A stretch of DNA of 64,000 nt from Hominiventricola filiformis (GCF_020686965.1 NZ_JAJEPS010000015.1:1-64000); one strand, 5' to 3'; shown: positions 44,960 through 54,877, counted from the stretch's first letter. Notes: generated by a model not told the origin, from the letters alone. Program-made: numbers and translations.

Positions 44960-46618
44960 TTACTTGACGGAATGGTTAATTGCAGTTAACAATGCATCAA
45001 TGGATGCACGGATAATATCCGGATCAATGGCTGCTCCCCAGTGAAGTTTGCCATTCGGCGTCTGAATTCCAACATATGCGATTGCGCTGGAACTGGTTCC
45101 CTTGGTCAGCGCATGCTCCTGATAGGTGACCAGCTTGTAGTCGAATCCATATGCTTTCTTCAGTGCATTGCTGACTGCATCCAGACGTCCATTACCATTT
45201 GCAGTAGTCACTTTCTTCTCACCCTTATAGGTTGTGGTAACCTCCGTGGTGATGCCATTTACCTGTTTAAAATGTACTTCCGTAATATGATACGGTTCGG
45301 TAATTCCCACAAATTTTTCTTCAAATACCTGATAAATTTCAGCAGGCTGCAGCTCTTTGTTCTGCTCGTCGGATACTGCTTTTGCTGCATATCCCATAGC
45401 CTCGCGCATCTTCGGCGGCATCTCGATACCGTAGTTTCTCTCCAGAATATAACCTACGCCGCCCTTTCCGGACTGACTGTTGATCCTGATAACATCGGCA
45501 TCATAGCTTCTTCCAACGTCAGTCGGGTCGATAGGCAGATACGGTACAGTCCAGTGATCCGGATGTTTCTCCTCGATCCACTTCATACCCTTTGCAATGG
45601 CATCCTGATGAGACCCTGAGAATGCAGCAAATACCAGCGCGCCACTGTATGGATTTCTTTCATTGACCTTCATGCCAGTGTAATGCTCATATCCATCGCA
45701 GATCTCGGTCATATTGGAGAAGTCAAGTTCAGGATCTACACCCTGGGCATACATATTCATGGCAACAGTTACAATATCTACATTACCGGTACGCTCACCG
45801 TTTCCGAACAGGGTTCCTTCTACCCGATCAGCACCGGCCAGAAGTCCCATCTCCGTATCAGCTACCCCGCATCCTCTGTCATTGTGCGGATGCAGGGAAA
45901 CCAATACATTTTCTCTATATTTTAAGTGTTTGCTGACATATTCAATCTGCTGTGCATAGACATGCGGCATAGAATGCTGTACAGTTACCGGCAAGTTGAT
46001 AATAGCTTTTCTGTCGGCTGTCGGTTTCCACACATCCAATACTGCGTTGCAGACTTCCAGTGCATACTCCGGCTCGGTTCCGGTGAAACTCTCCGGACTG
46101 TACTCAAAACGATAATCAGCTCCGGCTTCGTCAGTCAGCTGCTGTAAGAGTTTTGCTCCTTCGACAGCGATCTTCAGGATCTCCTCTTTGGATTTGCGGA
46201 ATACCTGCTCTCTCTGGGAAAGAGAAGTCGAATTATAGACATGCACAATGGCATTTTTTACGCCTTTTAATGCTTCAAATGTTTTGCGGATGATGTGCTC
46301 TCTCGCCTGAGTCAGCACCTGTACCGTCACGTCATCCGGAATCAGATTCTGCTCAATCAAAGCTCTTAAAAACTCATACTCTGTCTCAGATGCTGCCGGG
46401 AATCCAACCTCGATCTCTTTAAATCCAATCTTTACCAGCATCTGGAAAAAATCCAGTTTCTGCTGTAATGTCATAGGTACTACCAGTGCCTGGTTACCGT
46501 CACGCAGGTCAACGCTGCACCATACCGGAGCATGATCCACATATTCTTTGTCTGCCCAATCCATGCATCTTTCAGGTGGCATAAAATACTGTCTGGTATA
46601 CTTCTTGTAATTCATCAT
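44960..46618 (-). CDS. leuA: 2-isopropylmalate synthase (LeuA type 2)
   Basis: The 552-residue enzyme condenses 2-oxoisovalerate with acetyl-CoA in leucine synthesis. It has DLRDGNQA at 37-44, the metal-binding HPHNDRG and the C-terminal regulatory domain (G-N-G-R-L-D-A-V-S-N-A near 472). The length and N-terminus fit the longer actinobacterial/yeast-like subgroup. A leucine T-box leader controls it. Confidence 0.95.
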   Translation of the reverse strand: MMNYKKYTRQYFMPPERCMDWADKEYVDHAPVWCSVDLRDGNQALVVPMTLQQKLDFFQMLVKIGFKEIEVGFPAASETEYEFLRALIEQNLIPDDVTVQVLTQAREHIIRKTFEALKGVKNAIVHVYNSTSLSQREQVFRKSKEEILKIAVEGAKLLQQLTDEAGADYRFEYSPESFTGTEPEYALEVCNAVLDVWKPTADRKAIINLPVTVQHSMPHVYAQQIEYVSKHLKYRENVLVSLHPHNDRGCGVADTEMGLLAGADRVEGTLFGNGERTGNVDIVTVAMNMYAQGVDPELDFSNMTEICDGYEHYTGMKVNERNPYSGALVFAAFSGSHQDAIAKGMKWIEEKHPDHWTVPYLPIDPTDVGRSYDADVIRINSQSGKGGVGYILERNYGIEMPPKMREAMGYAAKAVSDEQNKELQPAEIYQVFEEKFVGITEPYHITEVHFKQVNGITTEVTTTYKGEKKVTTANGNGRLDAVSNALKKAYGFDYKLVTYQEHALTKGTSSSAIAYVGIQTPNGKLHWGAAIDPDIIRASIDALLTAINHSVK

Positions 46619-46622
46619 TTTT

Positions 46623-47023
46623 CTCTCTCCTTAATTCTACATTCTTTCACATTTTTCTTCTGTGAAACAAAGCAAACGCCAAAGGAGCCTGGAACCGTTC
46701 ATTCTTATAAAACAAAAAATCCTCCGTCTCCGGCCTTTACAGACCAAGAGACGAAGGACTAAACTGTTCTACGCGGTACCACTCTCATTTTGCGAAATGA
46801 TTCGCACACTTACCGGATACGGAAATTACTTTCTTATATCCTTCCCTTCGTAACGGCAGGGATTCCGTCTGTGTCTACTTTCTTCTTATTATATAGAAGA
46901 TTTTGGACAGCCGCTCCGAGGCGAGTTCCAAACATTCTCTCTGCTGTCTCACACCAGCCGACAGCTCTCTGAAATCAAGTCTGAATGTACTATTCCTCAT
47001 CAACGCATTTACTTATTTCACTG
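46623..47023 (-). promoter_or_regulatory. T-box riboswitch leader of leuA, leucine (CUC) specifier
   Basis: The 400-nt intergenic space holds a T-box leader. The T-box core GAGTGGTACCGCG lies at about 46769-46788, the terminator stem CCTTCGTCTC..GGAGACGGAGG with TTTTTTG follows (about 46708-46760), and stem I is at about 46900-47010. A CTC triplet at 46923-46925 (GGAACTCGCC) is the likely specifier for tRNA-Leu(GAG). Leucine shortage should allow readthrough. Confidence 0.9.
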
Positions 47024-47029
47024 AAATTT

Positions 47030-47058
47030 ATGATAGCAAACTCTGTCGAAAATGTCAA
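47030..47058 (-). promoter_or_regulatory. Promoter of leuA leader
   Basis: TTGACA (47053-47058) and TATCAT (47030-47035), 17 nt spacer, start just after the metY stop codon. Confidence 0.85.
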
Positions 47059-47061
47059 GTT

Positions 47062-48357
47062 CTACTTTTCTTCTTTAATTGCATCCAGCGCCGCGGAAAT
47101 GTCTGCAATCAGGTCTTCTTTATCTTCGAGTCCAAGACTGATGCGGATCAGTTCTGCCGGCACACCTGCTTCTTTTAGCTGTTCATCATTCATCTGTCTG
47201 TGAGTGGAAGTTGCCGGATTCAGGCAGCAGGTTCTGGCATCTGCCACATGAGTTTCAATCGCGCCCAATTTCAGGTTCTTCATAAAGGTGGAAGCTGCCT
47301 CACGGCCACCTTTCAGTCCAAAGGAAACGACACCACATCCTCCATTGGGAAGATATTTCTGTGCTCTCTCATAATATTTATTGGACGGAAGTCCGGAATA
47401 ATTCACATAAGCAACCTTGGGATGACTTTCCAGGAATTCTGCCACAGCCTGACCATTTTCCACATGTTTCGGCATACGTACATGCAGAGATTCCAGGCCG
47501 AGATTCAGAATAAAAGCATTCTGCGGAGACTGCACACAGCCAAAGTCACGCATAAGCTGCGCCGTACATTTAGTAATGAACGCACCCTCTTTTCCAAACT
47601 TTTCTGCATAAGTAATTCCATGATAACTCTCATCCGGTGTGCAGAGTCCCGGATATTTATCAGCATGAGCCATCCAGTCAAAATTTCCACTGTCCACGAT
47701 GGCTCCACCAAGAGCCGCTCCGTGTCCATCCATATATTTTGTAGTAGAGTGGGTAACAATGTCCGCACCCCACTCGATCGGTCTGCAGTTCACCGGTGTC
47801 GGGAACGTATTATCTACCATCAGCGGAACTCCATGAGCATGAGCCACTTTTGCAAACAGTTCAATATCCAGAACGGTCAGCGCCGGATTGGCAATGGTCT
47901 CTCCAAACATCAGTTTTGTATTCGGTTTGAATGCCGCATTCAACTCCTCTTCCGTTGCATCCGGTGATACAAAAGTTGCGGTAACCCCCATCTTCGCCAT
48001 GGTAACGGCAATCAGATTAAAGGTTCCGCCATAGATCGAAGATGAGGCAACGATATGGTCTCCACACTCACAGATATTGAACATTGCCATGAAATTTGCA
48101 GCCTGTCCGCTGGATGTGAGCATAGCTGCAGTTCCGCCTTCCATCTCTGCAATTTTGGCTGCCACATGATCATTGGTCGGATTCTGCAGACGACTGTAAA
48201 AATATCCTTCCGCTTCCAGATCAAACAGTTTTCCCATATCCTCGCTGGTATTATATTTAAATGTAGTGGACTGGATAATCGGCACCTGTCTCGGTTCTCC
48301 GTTTCCCGGCGTGTAGCCTCCCTGTACACATTTCGTTCCTATTCTATATTCGCTCAT
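47062..48357 (-). CDS. metY: O-acetylhomoserine aminocarboxypropyltransferase/cysteine synthase
   Basis: The 431-residue PLP enzyme makes homocysteine from O-acetylhomoserine and sulphide. The PLP lysine is Lys207 in THSTTKYMDGHG, and Y-S-R-L-Q-N-P (54-60) is the phosphate-binding region. The start at 48357 has AGGAGG seven bases upstream, so it overlaps the end of the acyltransferase gene by 14 nt. There is no SAM riboswitch or separate terminator between them. Confidence 0.94.
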   Translation of the reverse strand: MSEYRIGTKCVQGGYTPGNGEPRQVPIIQSTTFKYNTSEDMGKLFDLEAEGYFYSRLQNPTNDHVAAKIAEMEGGTAAMLTSSGQAANFMAMFNICECGDHIVASSSIYGGTFNLIAVTMAKMGVTATFVSPDATEEELNAAFKPNTKLMFGETIANPALTVLDIELFAKVAHAHGVPLMVDNTFPTPVNCRPIEWGADIVTHSTTKYMDGHGAALGGAIVDSGNFDWMAHADKYPGLCTPDESYHGITYAEKFGKEGAFITKCTAQLMRDFGCVQSPQNAFILNLGLESLHVRMPKHVENGQAVAEFLESHPKVAYVNYSGLPSNKYYERAQKYLPNGGCGVVSFGLKGGREAASTFMKNLKLGAIETHVADARTCCLNPATSTHRQMNDEQLKEAGVPAELIRISLGLEDKEDLIADISAALDAIKEEK

Positions 48358-49471
48358 TTTTGTCCTCCTGATTTGTATCATTTTCAAATAACATGAAGTT
48401 TATTTTTTCACATAGTTTCTGTTCTTTTCTGTAACATCCCGTCTTCCCGTAACAGGTCCCAACTGCCTTAAAAAGCCTCTGACGCAGCAGTTCCACACAG
48501 GTACACACGATATAGACAATCACTGCTGCCACTACCGCATAGATCACTGCCCAGTGGGTTCTCGCTACTTTGCTGGCGCGAAAAGTATCCCACACCAGAT
48601 AACGGATCAGATAATTGTCATGGATCAGATAGACTCCGAACGCTGCGCCGGAAACCTTCAGAATCAGGCCATCCAGCCTGCTCTCTTTCCATGGCATATT
48701 CCTGACTGCCACAAAAATAGAAAATGTTGCCAGTAATGCCAGCGGTGAATTGTAATTCAGGAAATACCCGGTATCTTCAAGTCCCATCTTCACCGACAGA
48801 TATACACTTGCCAGTACTGACAGGGAACAGATCACATACCCCGCAAGTCCCTTTCTCACATATTTTCTGTCTTCTCTCATATGGAGCTTTATATATCCCG
48901 CCAATAATGCCAGAAAGATAAATCCGGGAAGATCACGGCCATTGAAAGTTCCATAGGTATCCGTCCGAAAAATCATATGATTGACACTCAAAAATAATGC
49001 CAGCAGCAAAAGCAGGTACTGATACTGTTTTCTGGTAATCCGCACTGCCACCATGCCAAGAAATGGCATCAGGAGCAGCAGTCCCATATAGACAGATGCA
49101 AACCAGTATGTCTTTGACGAGATCGGAAGCACTGCCTTCACCACATCCACCGGTGCAATACTTCCAAATATCGCACACAGCAAAAAAATACCAACAGAAT
49201 AAAATGCCACCTGTTTCCAGAGCTTCACTGCCCGTTCTGCTTTAAAAGCTCTGTCTATGGCAAAATATCCGCCGATCATGACAAAACAGTTCACATGTAC
49301 TACAGAAAATGACTGTATCAGATAGGACAGAAAATAATTCACCGTACCATATCCCAGTTTTGCCGTTACACGGCCATGAAACAGGCAGTGCCCGATGACA
49401 ATCATATACATGCAGAGAATTCTGAGAAGTTCGAAATTTACCTGACGTTTTTTTCGTATTTCCTGTTCCAT
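48344..49471 (-). CDS. Acyltransferase family 3 membrane protein
   Basis: The 375-residue protein has about ten membrane helices, the acyltransferase-3 N-terminal RILCMYMIVIGHC with the conserved His, and a YLIHDNYLIR motif near 281. These proteins O-acetylate envelope polysaccharides. The ATG at 49471 shares a base with the stop of the GT-C-like gene (TGATG), so the two are co-translated. Confidence 0.88.
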   Translation of the reverse strand: MEQEIRKKRQVNFELLRILCMYMIVIGHCLFHGRVTAKLGYGTVNYFLSYLIQSFSVVHVNCFVMIGGYFAIDRAFKAERAVKLWKQVAFYSVGIFLLCAIFGSIAPVDVVKAVLPISSKTYWFASVYMGLLLLMPFLGMVAVRITRKQYQYLLLLLALFLSVNHMIFRTDTYGTFNGRDLPGFIFLALLAGYIKLHMREDRKYVRKGLAGYVICSLSVLASVYLSVKMGLEDTGYFLNYNSPLALLATFSIFVAVRNMPWKESRLDGLILKVSGAAFGVYLIHDNYLIRYLVWDTFRASKVARTHWAVIYAVVAAVIVYIVCTCVELLRQRLFKAVGTCYGKTGCYRKEQKLCEKINFMLFENDTNQEDKNERI

Positions 49472-51564
49472 CACGGTGCCTCCGTATCATAAAGATGATT
49501 TTCTGTCTGAATTCTTACCGCTTTATCTCTGTCACGGATAACAATATTCACCTCATAACGGTCATCCAGAGGATAATCCATCTTCGGTATTGTAAACCGG
49601 AACTGGCTGGTATCAGAAAGAGAAGTATCATAGAGCATGGAGTACAGCCCATCTTCGTCCTGTTGCTGCCAGGTTCCCTGGAACATCCTGCGTTTTCCAC
49701 TTTCCACACTCTCCATCCAGAGAAATACGCTTTTCCCTTCCAACTCTTCCGGCGTCATGTCGACCGTTCCCTCGATCACATCATATCGATCTGCCTCCGC
49801 TGTATAAGTGCGATCCAGTGTTCCGCTGTATTTATCTGTCTGTTTCAGGCCGGACATCTTGTAGTTCAGCGCATACAGATTAAAATTGCCAATCTGATTG
49901 ACCTTGGAGTACGTAATAAAAATACCATCATATATATCCTGCAGATGCAGCATAATGTGTTCCAGCATGGTGTCCGATATGAGCACTGCCTGATCACTGG
50001 TATAGAGCCCTGTCAGAAGACTTCTGCAGTCATATTTTTCAAGATTATCCACAATCTGCGGAGATTCCGTTTCCCAGCCTCCCAGCGTAAATATATTTGT
50101 CAGATAATCATCCGGAAGTTTCTCAAAAATAGAATATCCAAGTTCCACACCGGTATTGCTGACAGGATCAAATGCATAAAAAACATTTTTGTTTTTGGTA
50201 ATCGTGTCGTACAGATTCCGAAATGCCACGCTTTCTTCCGATTGTTGCAAAGAAGGCTGTCCAAGCGGACGAATCAGCATATTGACGCCCAGTCCGGCAG
50301 TCAGGATCACACCTGCCATACCGGCTGCTGCAAACCGTTTTCCCTCCAGCTGATCTTCCCACTGTTCAAAAATTCTTTCCTGCACTGCAGACCAGATGAA
50401 AATAACAAACATCAGCAGGCAGGCAGTCACCACGATAGGCAATACCCGGTAAATCTTAATAAAATAAAGATATACTCCCAGTAACGCAATCCCCGGCCAG
50501 AATACCACTACATATTCTGGCAGATCCTTCTTTTTCCTGAAGGATACTGCAAACCAGAGCAGCCATCCAAATGCTCCCAGAAGGAACAATGGCTTCATTA
50601 TCAAAATTCGCAGATAATCCAGCAGGTATTCCCACTGGAATGGCCGGTCTTGCCGAAATGCAACAATCGCATTAAACGTATCTGCCGTGTAACGGTCATA
50701 ATCCGCAATCAGCCATTTTTCCAGATTGATGACATCCGTTCTTGTAAGGCCAAGTGCCTCATATTCCGCCTGATAATCATCCCATTCCGGAACACCGTAA
50801 TCCAGGAGACGCTGTCTTGCCTTATCATATTCCCGATAATGCTCTTCCTGGCTTCCAGGTGTATAGACCAGAACATTTTCTGCGGCAATACTTCCGAACA
50901 CACAGGAAAAAGCAATGATACACGGCAGGCAGTCGCATACCAGAAACTGCTTCCATTCTCTTGTTTTCAGTACCCCCACTGCCCGTGCAAGCCAGAATCC
51001 AAATGCAAGAATGCTGACCATGCCAAAGGACTGGAAACGAATCCAGCTTCCCAGCAGAAGCAACAGAATTCCCAGGGCCTGCACAAATGCTTTTTTCCAT
51101 TTTTCTGCTTTCTGTCCGCCAATAAACAGCAGAACATATCCAGCTGCTGTCACAACAGCCGCTGTTTTTGTATACTGTAATTCCACATAGAGAGGTGACA
51201 GTCCTGCCAAAACCAGCATAACCGCCATTACAGTGCCAATTTTTTTCCACCTGGTAATCCAGGTACAACCAATGGCTGACAATGACAGAAAAATCAGCCC
51301 GTACATCACCATCGTATAACAGTTCACAGACGGGAACAGCATATAGAAACATTTCAATATCCATCCAAATGCACTGTGCAGATAGATAAAATACTGCGTA
51401 TAACTCCCGTATGCCCCAGAGGCAATCGCCGCCAATGTAAATTCATCATTGGAACCATAATATGGATGCAGGAATGTGACTGCATATCCCACAGCCGCTA
51501 TATGAAGCAGTAAAAACAGGCAAATCAAGTGCCCTGTCGATAATCCGTGCTTTTTCAAAGTCAT
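49471..51564 (-). CDS. Large membrane protein, probably GT-C-type glycosyltransferase or polysaccharide protein
   Basis: The 697-residue protein has about ten membrane helices in residues 10-440 and a soluble extracytoplasmic C-terminal region. An acidic pair (N-D-E) after the first helix, at about 39-41, resembles the catalytic Asp of GT-C transferases. The C-terminal part contains no recognised domain. It is coupled to an acyltransferase, suggesting a surface-polysaccharide or teichoic-acid decoration role, which is inference. Confidence 0.6.
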   Translation of the reverse strand: MTLKKHGLSTGHLICLFLLLHIAAVGYAVTFLHPYYGSNDEFTLAAIASGAYGSYTQYFIYLHSAFGWILKCFYMLFPSVNCYTMVMYGLIFLSLSAIGCTWITRWKKIGTVMAVMLVLAGLSPLYVELQYTKTAAVVTAAGYVLLFIGGQKAEKWKKAFVQALGILLLLLGSWIRFQSFGMVSILAFGFWLARAVGVLKTREWKQFLVCDCLPCIIAFSCVFGSIAAENVLVYTPGSQEEHYREYDKARQRLLDYGVPEWDDYQAEYEALGLTRTDVINLEKWLIADYDRYTADTFNAIVAFRQDRPFQWEYLLDYLRILIMKPLFLLGAFGWLLWFAVSFRKKKDLPEYVVVFWPGIALLGVYLYFIKIYRVLPIVVTACLLMFVIFIWSAVQERIFEQWEDQLEGKRFAAAGMAGVILTAGLGVNMLIRPLGQPSLQQSEESVAFRNLYDTITKNKNVFYAFDPVSNTGVELGYSIFEKLPDDYLTNIFTLGGWETESPQIVDNLEKYDCRSLLTGLYTSDQAVLISDTMLEHIMLHLQDIYDGIFITYSKVNQIGNFNLYALNYKMSGLKQTDKYSGTLDRTYTAEADRYDVIEGTVDMTPEELEGKSVFLWMESVESGKRRMFQGTWQQQDEDGLYSMLYDTSLSDTSQFRFTIPKMDYPLDDRYEVNIVIRDRDKAVRIQTENHLYDTEAP

Positions 51565-51571
51565 ACCTCAC

Positions 51572-51623
51572 AAAAAAACCGCCGCGGCGGAGTACCCGCA
51601 GGTGCCCCGTACCGTGGCGGTTT
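51572..51623 (-). terminator. Terminator of ilvC
   Basis: AAACCGCC pairs with GGCGGTTT, with additional G/C pairing inside, and the minus strand runs into TTTTTTT. It lies 11 nt after the ilvC stop. Confidence 0.9.
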
Positions 51624-51633
51624 CTACCTATTC

Positions 51634-52650
51634 CTAGTTGTCGAGAAGTTTTCCTTCACCGTTCCAGCTGTACAGCTTACGGATCTCTTTACCAACCTGC
51701 TCTGACGGATGCTCTGCAGCAAGTTTTCTCATTGCCTTGAAGTGAGCCTGTCCACCTGCCGGAGACATATCCAGAAGGAAATCTTTTGCAAAAGTACCAT
51801 CCTGAATGTCTCTCAGGATCTGTTTCATTGCTTTCTTGGTATCCTCGGTAATGATCTTCGGTCCGGTAATGTAATCACCATACTCTGCAGTATTGGAGAT
51901 GGAATATCTCATTCCTTCGAATCCTGACTGATAGATCAGATCAACGATCAGTTTCATCTCATGGATACACTCAAAGTATGCATTTCTCGGATCATATCCA
52001 GCCTCAACAAGAGTCTCAAATCCAGCCTGCATCAGTGCACATACACCACCGCAGAGAACTGCCTGCTCACCGAACAGGTCGGTCTCGGTCTCAGTACGGA
52101 AGGTAGTCTCCAGAATACCTGCTCTTGCTCCACCGATTGCCAGACCATATGCCAGAGCTTTCTCCAGAGCTTTACCGGATGCATCCTGATGAACAGCTAC
52201 CAGACACGGAGTTCCTTTTCCTGCCTGATACTCACTTCTTACAGTATGTCCCGGTGCCTTCGGCGCGATCATGGTAACGTCTACATTCTTCGGCGGTACG
52301 ATCTGATTGAAATGAATGTTGAAACCATGAGAGAACATCAGCATGTTACCCTCTTCCAGGTTCGGTTCGATATCTTTTTTGTACATAGCTGCCTGAAGCT
52401 CATCATTGATCAGGATCATGATGATGTCTGCTTTCTTAGCTGCCTCTGCTGCGGTATATACTTCAAATCCCTGCTCTTCAGCTCTTTTCCAGGATTTGCT
52501 TCCCTCATAAAGTCCGATAATCACATGGCATCCGGACTCCTTTGCATTTAATGCCTGTGCGTGACCCTGGCTGCCGTAACCGATAACTGCGATTGTCTGG
52601 CCTTCCAGAGCTGCAAGATTACAATCTTCCTGATAGTAAATCTTTGCCAT
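51634..52650 (-). CDS. ilvC: Ketol-acid reductoisomerase (NADP+)
   Basis: The 338-residue enzyme converts acetolactate to dihydroxyisovalerate. GYGSQGHAQALN at 24-35 is the nucleotide-binding motif; H-K-type catalytic residues (APKAPGHTVR) and the helical C-terminal domain (EMKLIVDLIYQSGF) are present. The start at 52650 has GGAGG eight bases upstream; 52665 is an extension that includes it. It follows ilvN in a two-gene operon. Confidence 0.96.
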   Translation of the reverse strand: MAKIYYQEDCNLAALEGQTIAVIGYGSQGHAQALNAKESGCHVIIGLYEGSKSWKRAEEQGFEVYTAAEAAKKADIIMILINDELQAAMYKKDIEPNLEEGNMLMFSHGFNIHFNQIVPPKNVDVTMIAPKAPGHTVRSEYQAGKGTPCLVAVHQDASGKALEKALAYGLAIGGARAGILETTFRTETETDLFGEQAVLCGGVCALMQAGFETLVEAGYDPRNAYFECIHEMKLIVDLIYQSGFEGMRYSISNTAEYGDYITGPKIITEDTKKAMKQILRDIQDGTFAKDFLLDMSPAGGQAHFKAMRKLAAEHPSEQVGKEIRKLYSWNGEGKLLDN

Positions 52651-52682
52651 TTTCTTTTCCTCCATCCTTTTGTGTGTTTGCT

Positions 52683-53222
52683 TTAGTCTTGCATAAAATC
52701 ATAGTCTACCAGTTCACCGTTCTCGTCATAGATCTTAACGTCGAAGGTTCCTCTGGACAGTCCGGTAAGACCGGTACGTGCAAGTTCAAGAATCTCAACA
52801 TCCTTGAGCATACGCAGGAAAGCGCTCAGTTTTGACTGGCTTCCTACCAGCTCGATTACAAGTGACTGTATAGAAACATCTACGATTTTAGCCCTGAAAA
52901 TATCGGCAATGGAAATAATGTTCTGGCGGTTCTTCTCATCACAGAGAACCTTTACCAGAAGGAGCTCACGGCACACGGAATTATCCGGATCAAGTCTCTT
53001 AATATCCACCACATCTTCCAGCTTGTTCAGCTGTTTTTCGATCTGGTCAAGGATCTGCTGATCCCCTTTTGTCACAACCGTTGCCCTCGAATATCTGGGG
53101 TCCGCGGTAACGCCTACAGTCAGACTGTCAATGTTGTAGCCGCGGCGGCTGAACAATCCGGCAATTCTGCTCAATACACCGGAAGTATTATCCACCAGTA
53201 TCGAAAATACTACTTTTTGCAT
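52683..53222 (-). CDS. ilvN: Acetolactate synthase small (regulatory) subunit
   Basis: The 179-residue protein has an N-terminal ACT domain (about 4-76, with SILVDNTSGVLSRIAGLFSR) and a C-terminal ALS-small domain. It makes acetolactate synthase valine sensitive. The large subunit gene is not adjacent. AAAGCAGG is near the ATG. Confidence 0.95.
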   Translation of the reverse strand: MQKVVFSILVDNTSGVLSRIAGLFSRRGYNIDSLTVGVTADPRYSRATVVTKGDQQILDQIEKQLNKLEDVVDIKRLDPDNSVCRELLLVKVLCDEKNRQNIISIADIFRAKIVDVSIQSLVIELVGSQSKLSAFLRMLKDVEILELARTGLTGLSRGTFDVKIYDENGELVDYDFMQD

Positions 53223-53255
53223 GTATACCCCTGCTTTCTGTTGTTAATACCAAAT

Positions 53256-53284
53256 ATTTTAGCAATGATGATCATCTTTGTCAA
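53256..53284 (-). promoter_or_regulatory. Promoter of ilvN-ilvC
   Basis: TTGACA (53279-53284) and TAAAAT (53256-53261), 17 nt spacer, immediately downstream of the cotH stop. The leader is only about 25 nt, so no attenuator is possible. Confidence 0.8.
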
Positions 53285-54877
53285 TTATTGTTCTGCTAAA
53301 TCTGCCAAATATTTATCCAGCCAGGAAAATCTGGCATCAATATAGGACTCGATTTCTTTCGTGCTGTTCACATTCTCACTGTCCGGCCATTTCTCTGTAT
53401 CCCTTGCAAATGCCCCGGAATCCGTAATATATGCCATCTGCTCCCGTGCATATGCTTTCCACCGTTCTTCTGTCAGAAAACTTTCACGCCATCTTTTCCA
53501 TGTACGGAGCATATCTGTCGGAAGTGTGTCATCCAGCGCCTGCATATTGCGGAATACGTCTTCATTCAGCCATTTCGTTTTCAGTTCCGGATTAAATCGA
53601 ATATTTTTAATGTCTTTATCTTCTCCCTGTTCGAAGTCATCTCCCCAGGAATAATTCTGATCCCACGGAATCCGCCGGATAACATATGTGCCGTCTTTAT
53701 TCATGACCGTGCTGTAAATAATATTTTTGAACCGGTTATCCATACCTGCAATTACATTGTAATACAGATCAAAATCGATAAAATTCTGTCGGTCAATACA
53801 GCTATACAGCGTCTCCAGACTTCCTGTGGTGTCCAGTTCATAGGCATTATCCCAGAATGTCTGAAACGGAGTCCAGAGTCCGGACTCCCATGTTTTAGAA
53901 GCCTGACGGATATGAACTCCTCCGCACTCAAAGGACTGAGACGCTTCACTTTCCGCAAAAAGATCATCATTGGGACGTTCGTCAGAACCCACCTTGTAGA
54001 TGATGTCCTTTGTTTTATCCAGGCCAAGAGACTTGTAATCCGTCGGTTCAACCAGCGTATAGAGTCCTCTGTACTCTCCGTTTACGATGAGTTCCAGATA
54101 TTCCATCCGGCATCCGGTATCTGCTTTCGTCTGCGTCAGGTCCGCAATATTGTTCCAGAGTTCCGTTGAAAGCTTATCTCTCAGCTTGCTTCTGTCCGAA
54201 TACAGCGCTTTCAGCTGCCAGCTGTCATCCTTTCTCATACCGAGAAGTGTTTCTTTTCTTTTTGTCGTTCCATCATTTTCCAGCAGTTCCAGCTTGTAAC
54301 CGATCTTTTCAAACCGTTTGCTGGCATTTCCACGGATATTATAGTAAGCGCTGCTCTGCAGCGACCGATATTCCCCATCAGCTCCAAAAATCGGATCAAA
54401 AAGTGATATCTGTGTGCCTTCCGCTCCCATATCCCCATCTATTTTCATAACCGGCATACCGGTAAACAGTACCGTAAGTTCCGCATATTCCGTGTCAGAA
54501 TACACCATACAGGAAAACAGATGCCTATCTTTCACTGCATCGTCAGTATTGTCAAATGCACTGTCCGGTTTCCACACGAGAGAGACTGGCTGTCCGTCAA
54601 GCAGCCCACCAAGCTCTCCACGAAAACCGCTCTCATCCATGTTTTTGGGAATATAGTATCTTTGCTCTGTCTCTTCCCAGGCTGCGGTTACAGCACCAAT
54701 CTGGAGTTCCGCCCTGGTAAGATTCTGTACCGGCGTCCGGCTTTCCTTAATACTTTCATATACCTCTTCTTTTACCACCGGAACCGCCATTACAACATTC
54801 TTCTGTGCCTGCAGCTGGAATACAAGAAACAGAATAATTCCAACAACACTGAGTACCAGTGTAATTCCTTTTTTCAT
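53285..54877 (-). CDS. Membrane-anchored CotH kinase family protein (second copy)
   Basis: The 530-residue protein has an N-terminal anchor (about 5-22) and a CotH-like domain with YYNIRGNASKRF, a YLELIVNGEYRGLYTLVEP strand and RRIPWDQNYSWGDDF, the metal-binding Asp region. It starts two bases after the homocysteine methyltransferase gene and ends before the ilvNC promoter. It lacks the chitobiase-like domain found in the cotH at 31530. Confidence 0.87.
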   Translation of the reverse strand: MKKGITLVLSVVGIILFLVFQLQAQKNVVMAVPVVKEEVYESIKESRTPVQNLTRAELQIGAVTAAWEETEQRYYIPKNMDESGFRGELGGLLDGQPVSLVWKPDSAFDNTDDAVKDRHLFSCMVYSDTEYAELTVLFTGMPVMKIDGDMGAEGTQISLFDPIFGADGEYRSLQSSAYYNIRGNASKRFEKIGYKLELLENDGTTKRKETLLGMRKDDSWQLKALYSDRSKLRDKLSTELWNNIADLTQTKADTGCRMEYLELIVNGEYRGLYTLVEPTDYKSLGLDKTKDIIYKVGSDERPNDDLFAESEASQSFECGGVHIRQASKTWESGLWTPFQTFWDNAYELDTTGSLETLYSCIDRQNFIDFDLYYNVIAGMDNRFKNIIYSTVMNKDGTYVIRRIPWDQNYSWGDDFEQGEDKDIKNIRFNPELKTKWLNEDVFRNMQALDDTLPTDMLRTWKRWRESFLTEERWKAYAREQMAYITDSGAFARDTEKWPDSENVNSTKEIESYIDARFSWLDKYLADLAEQ

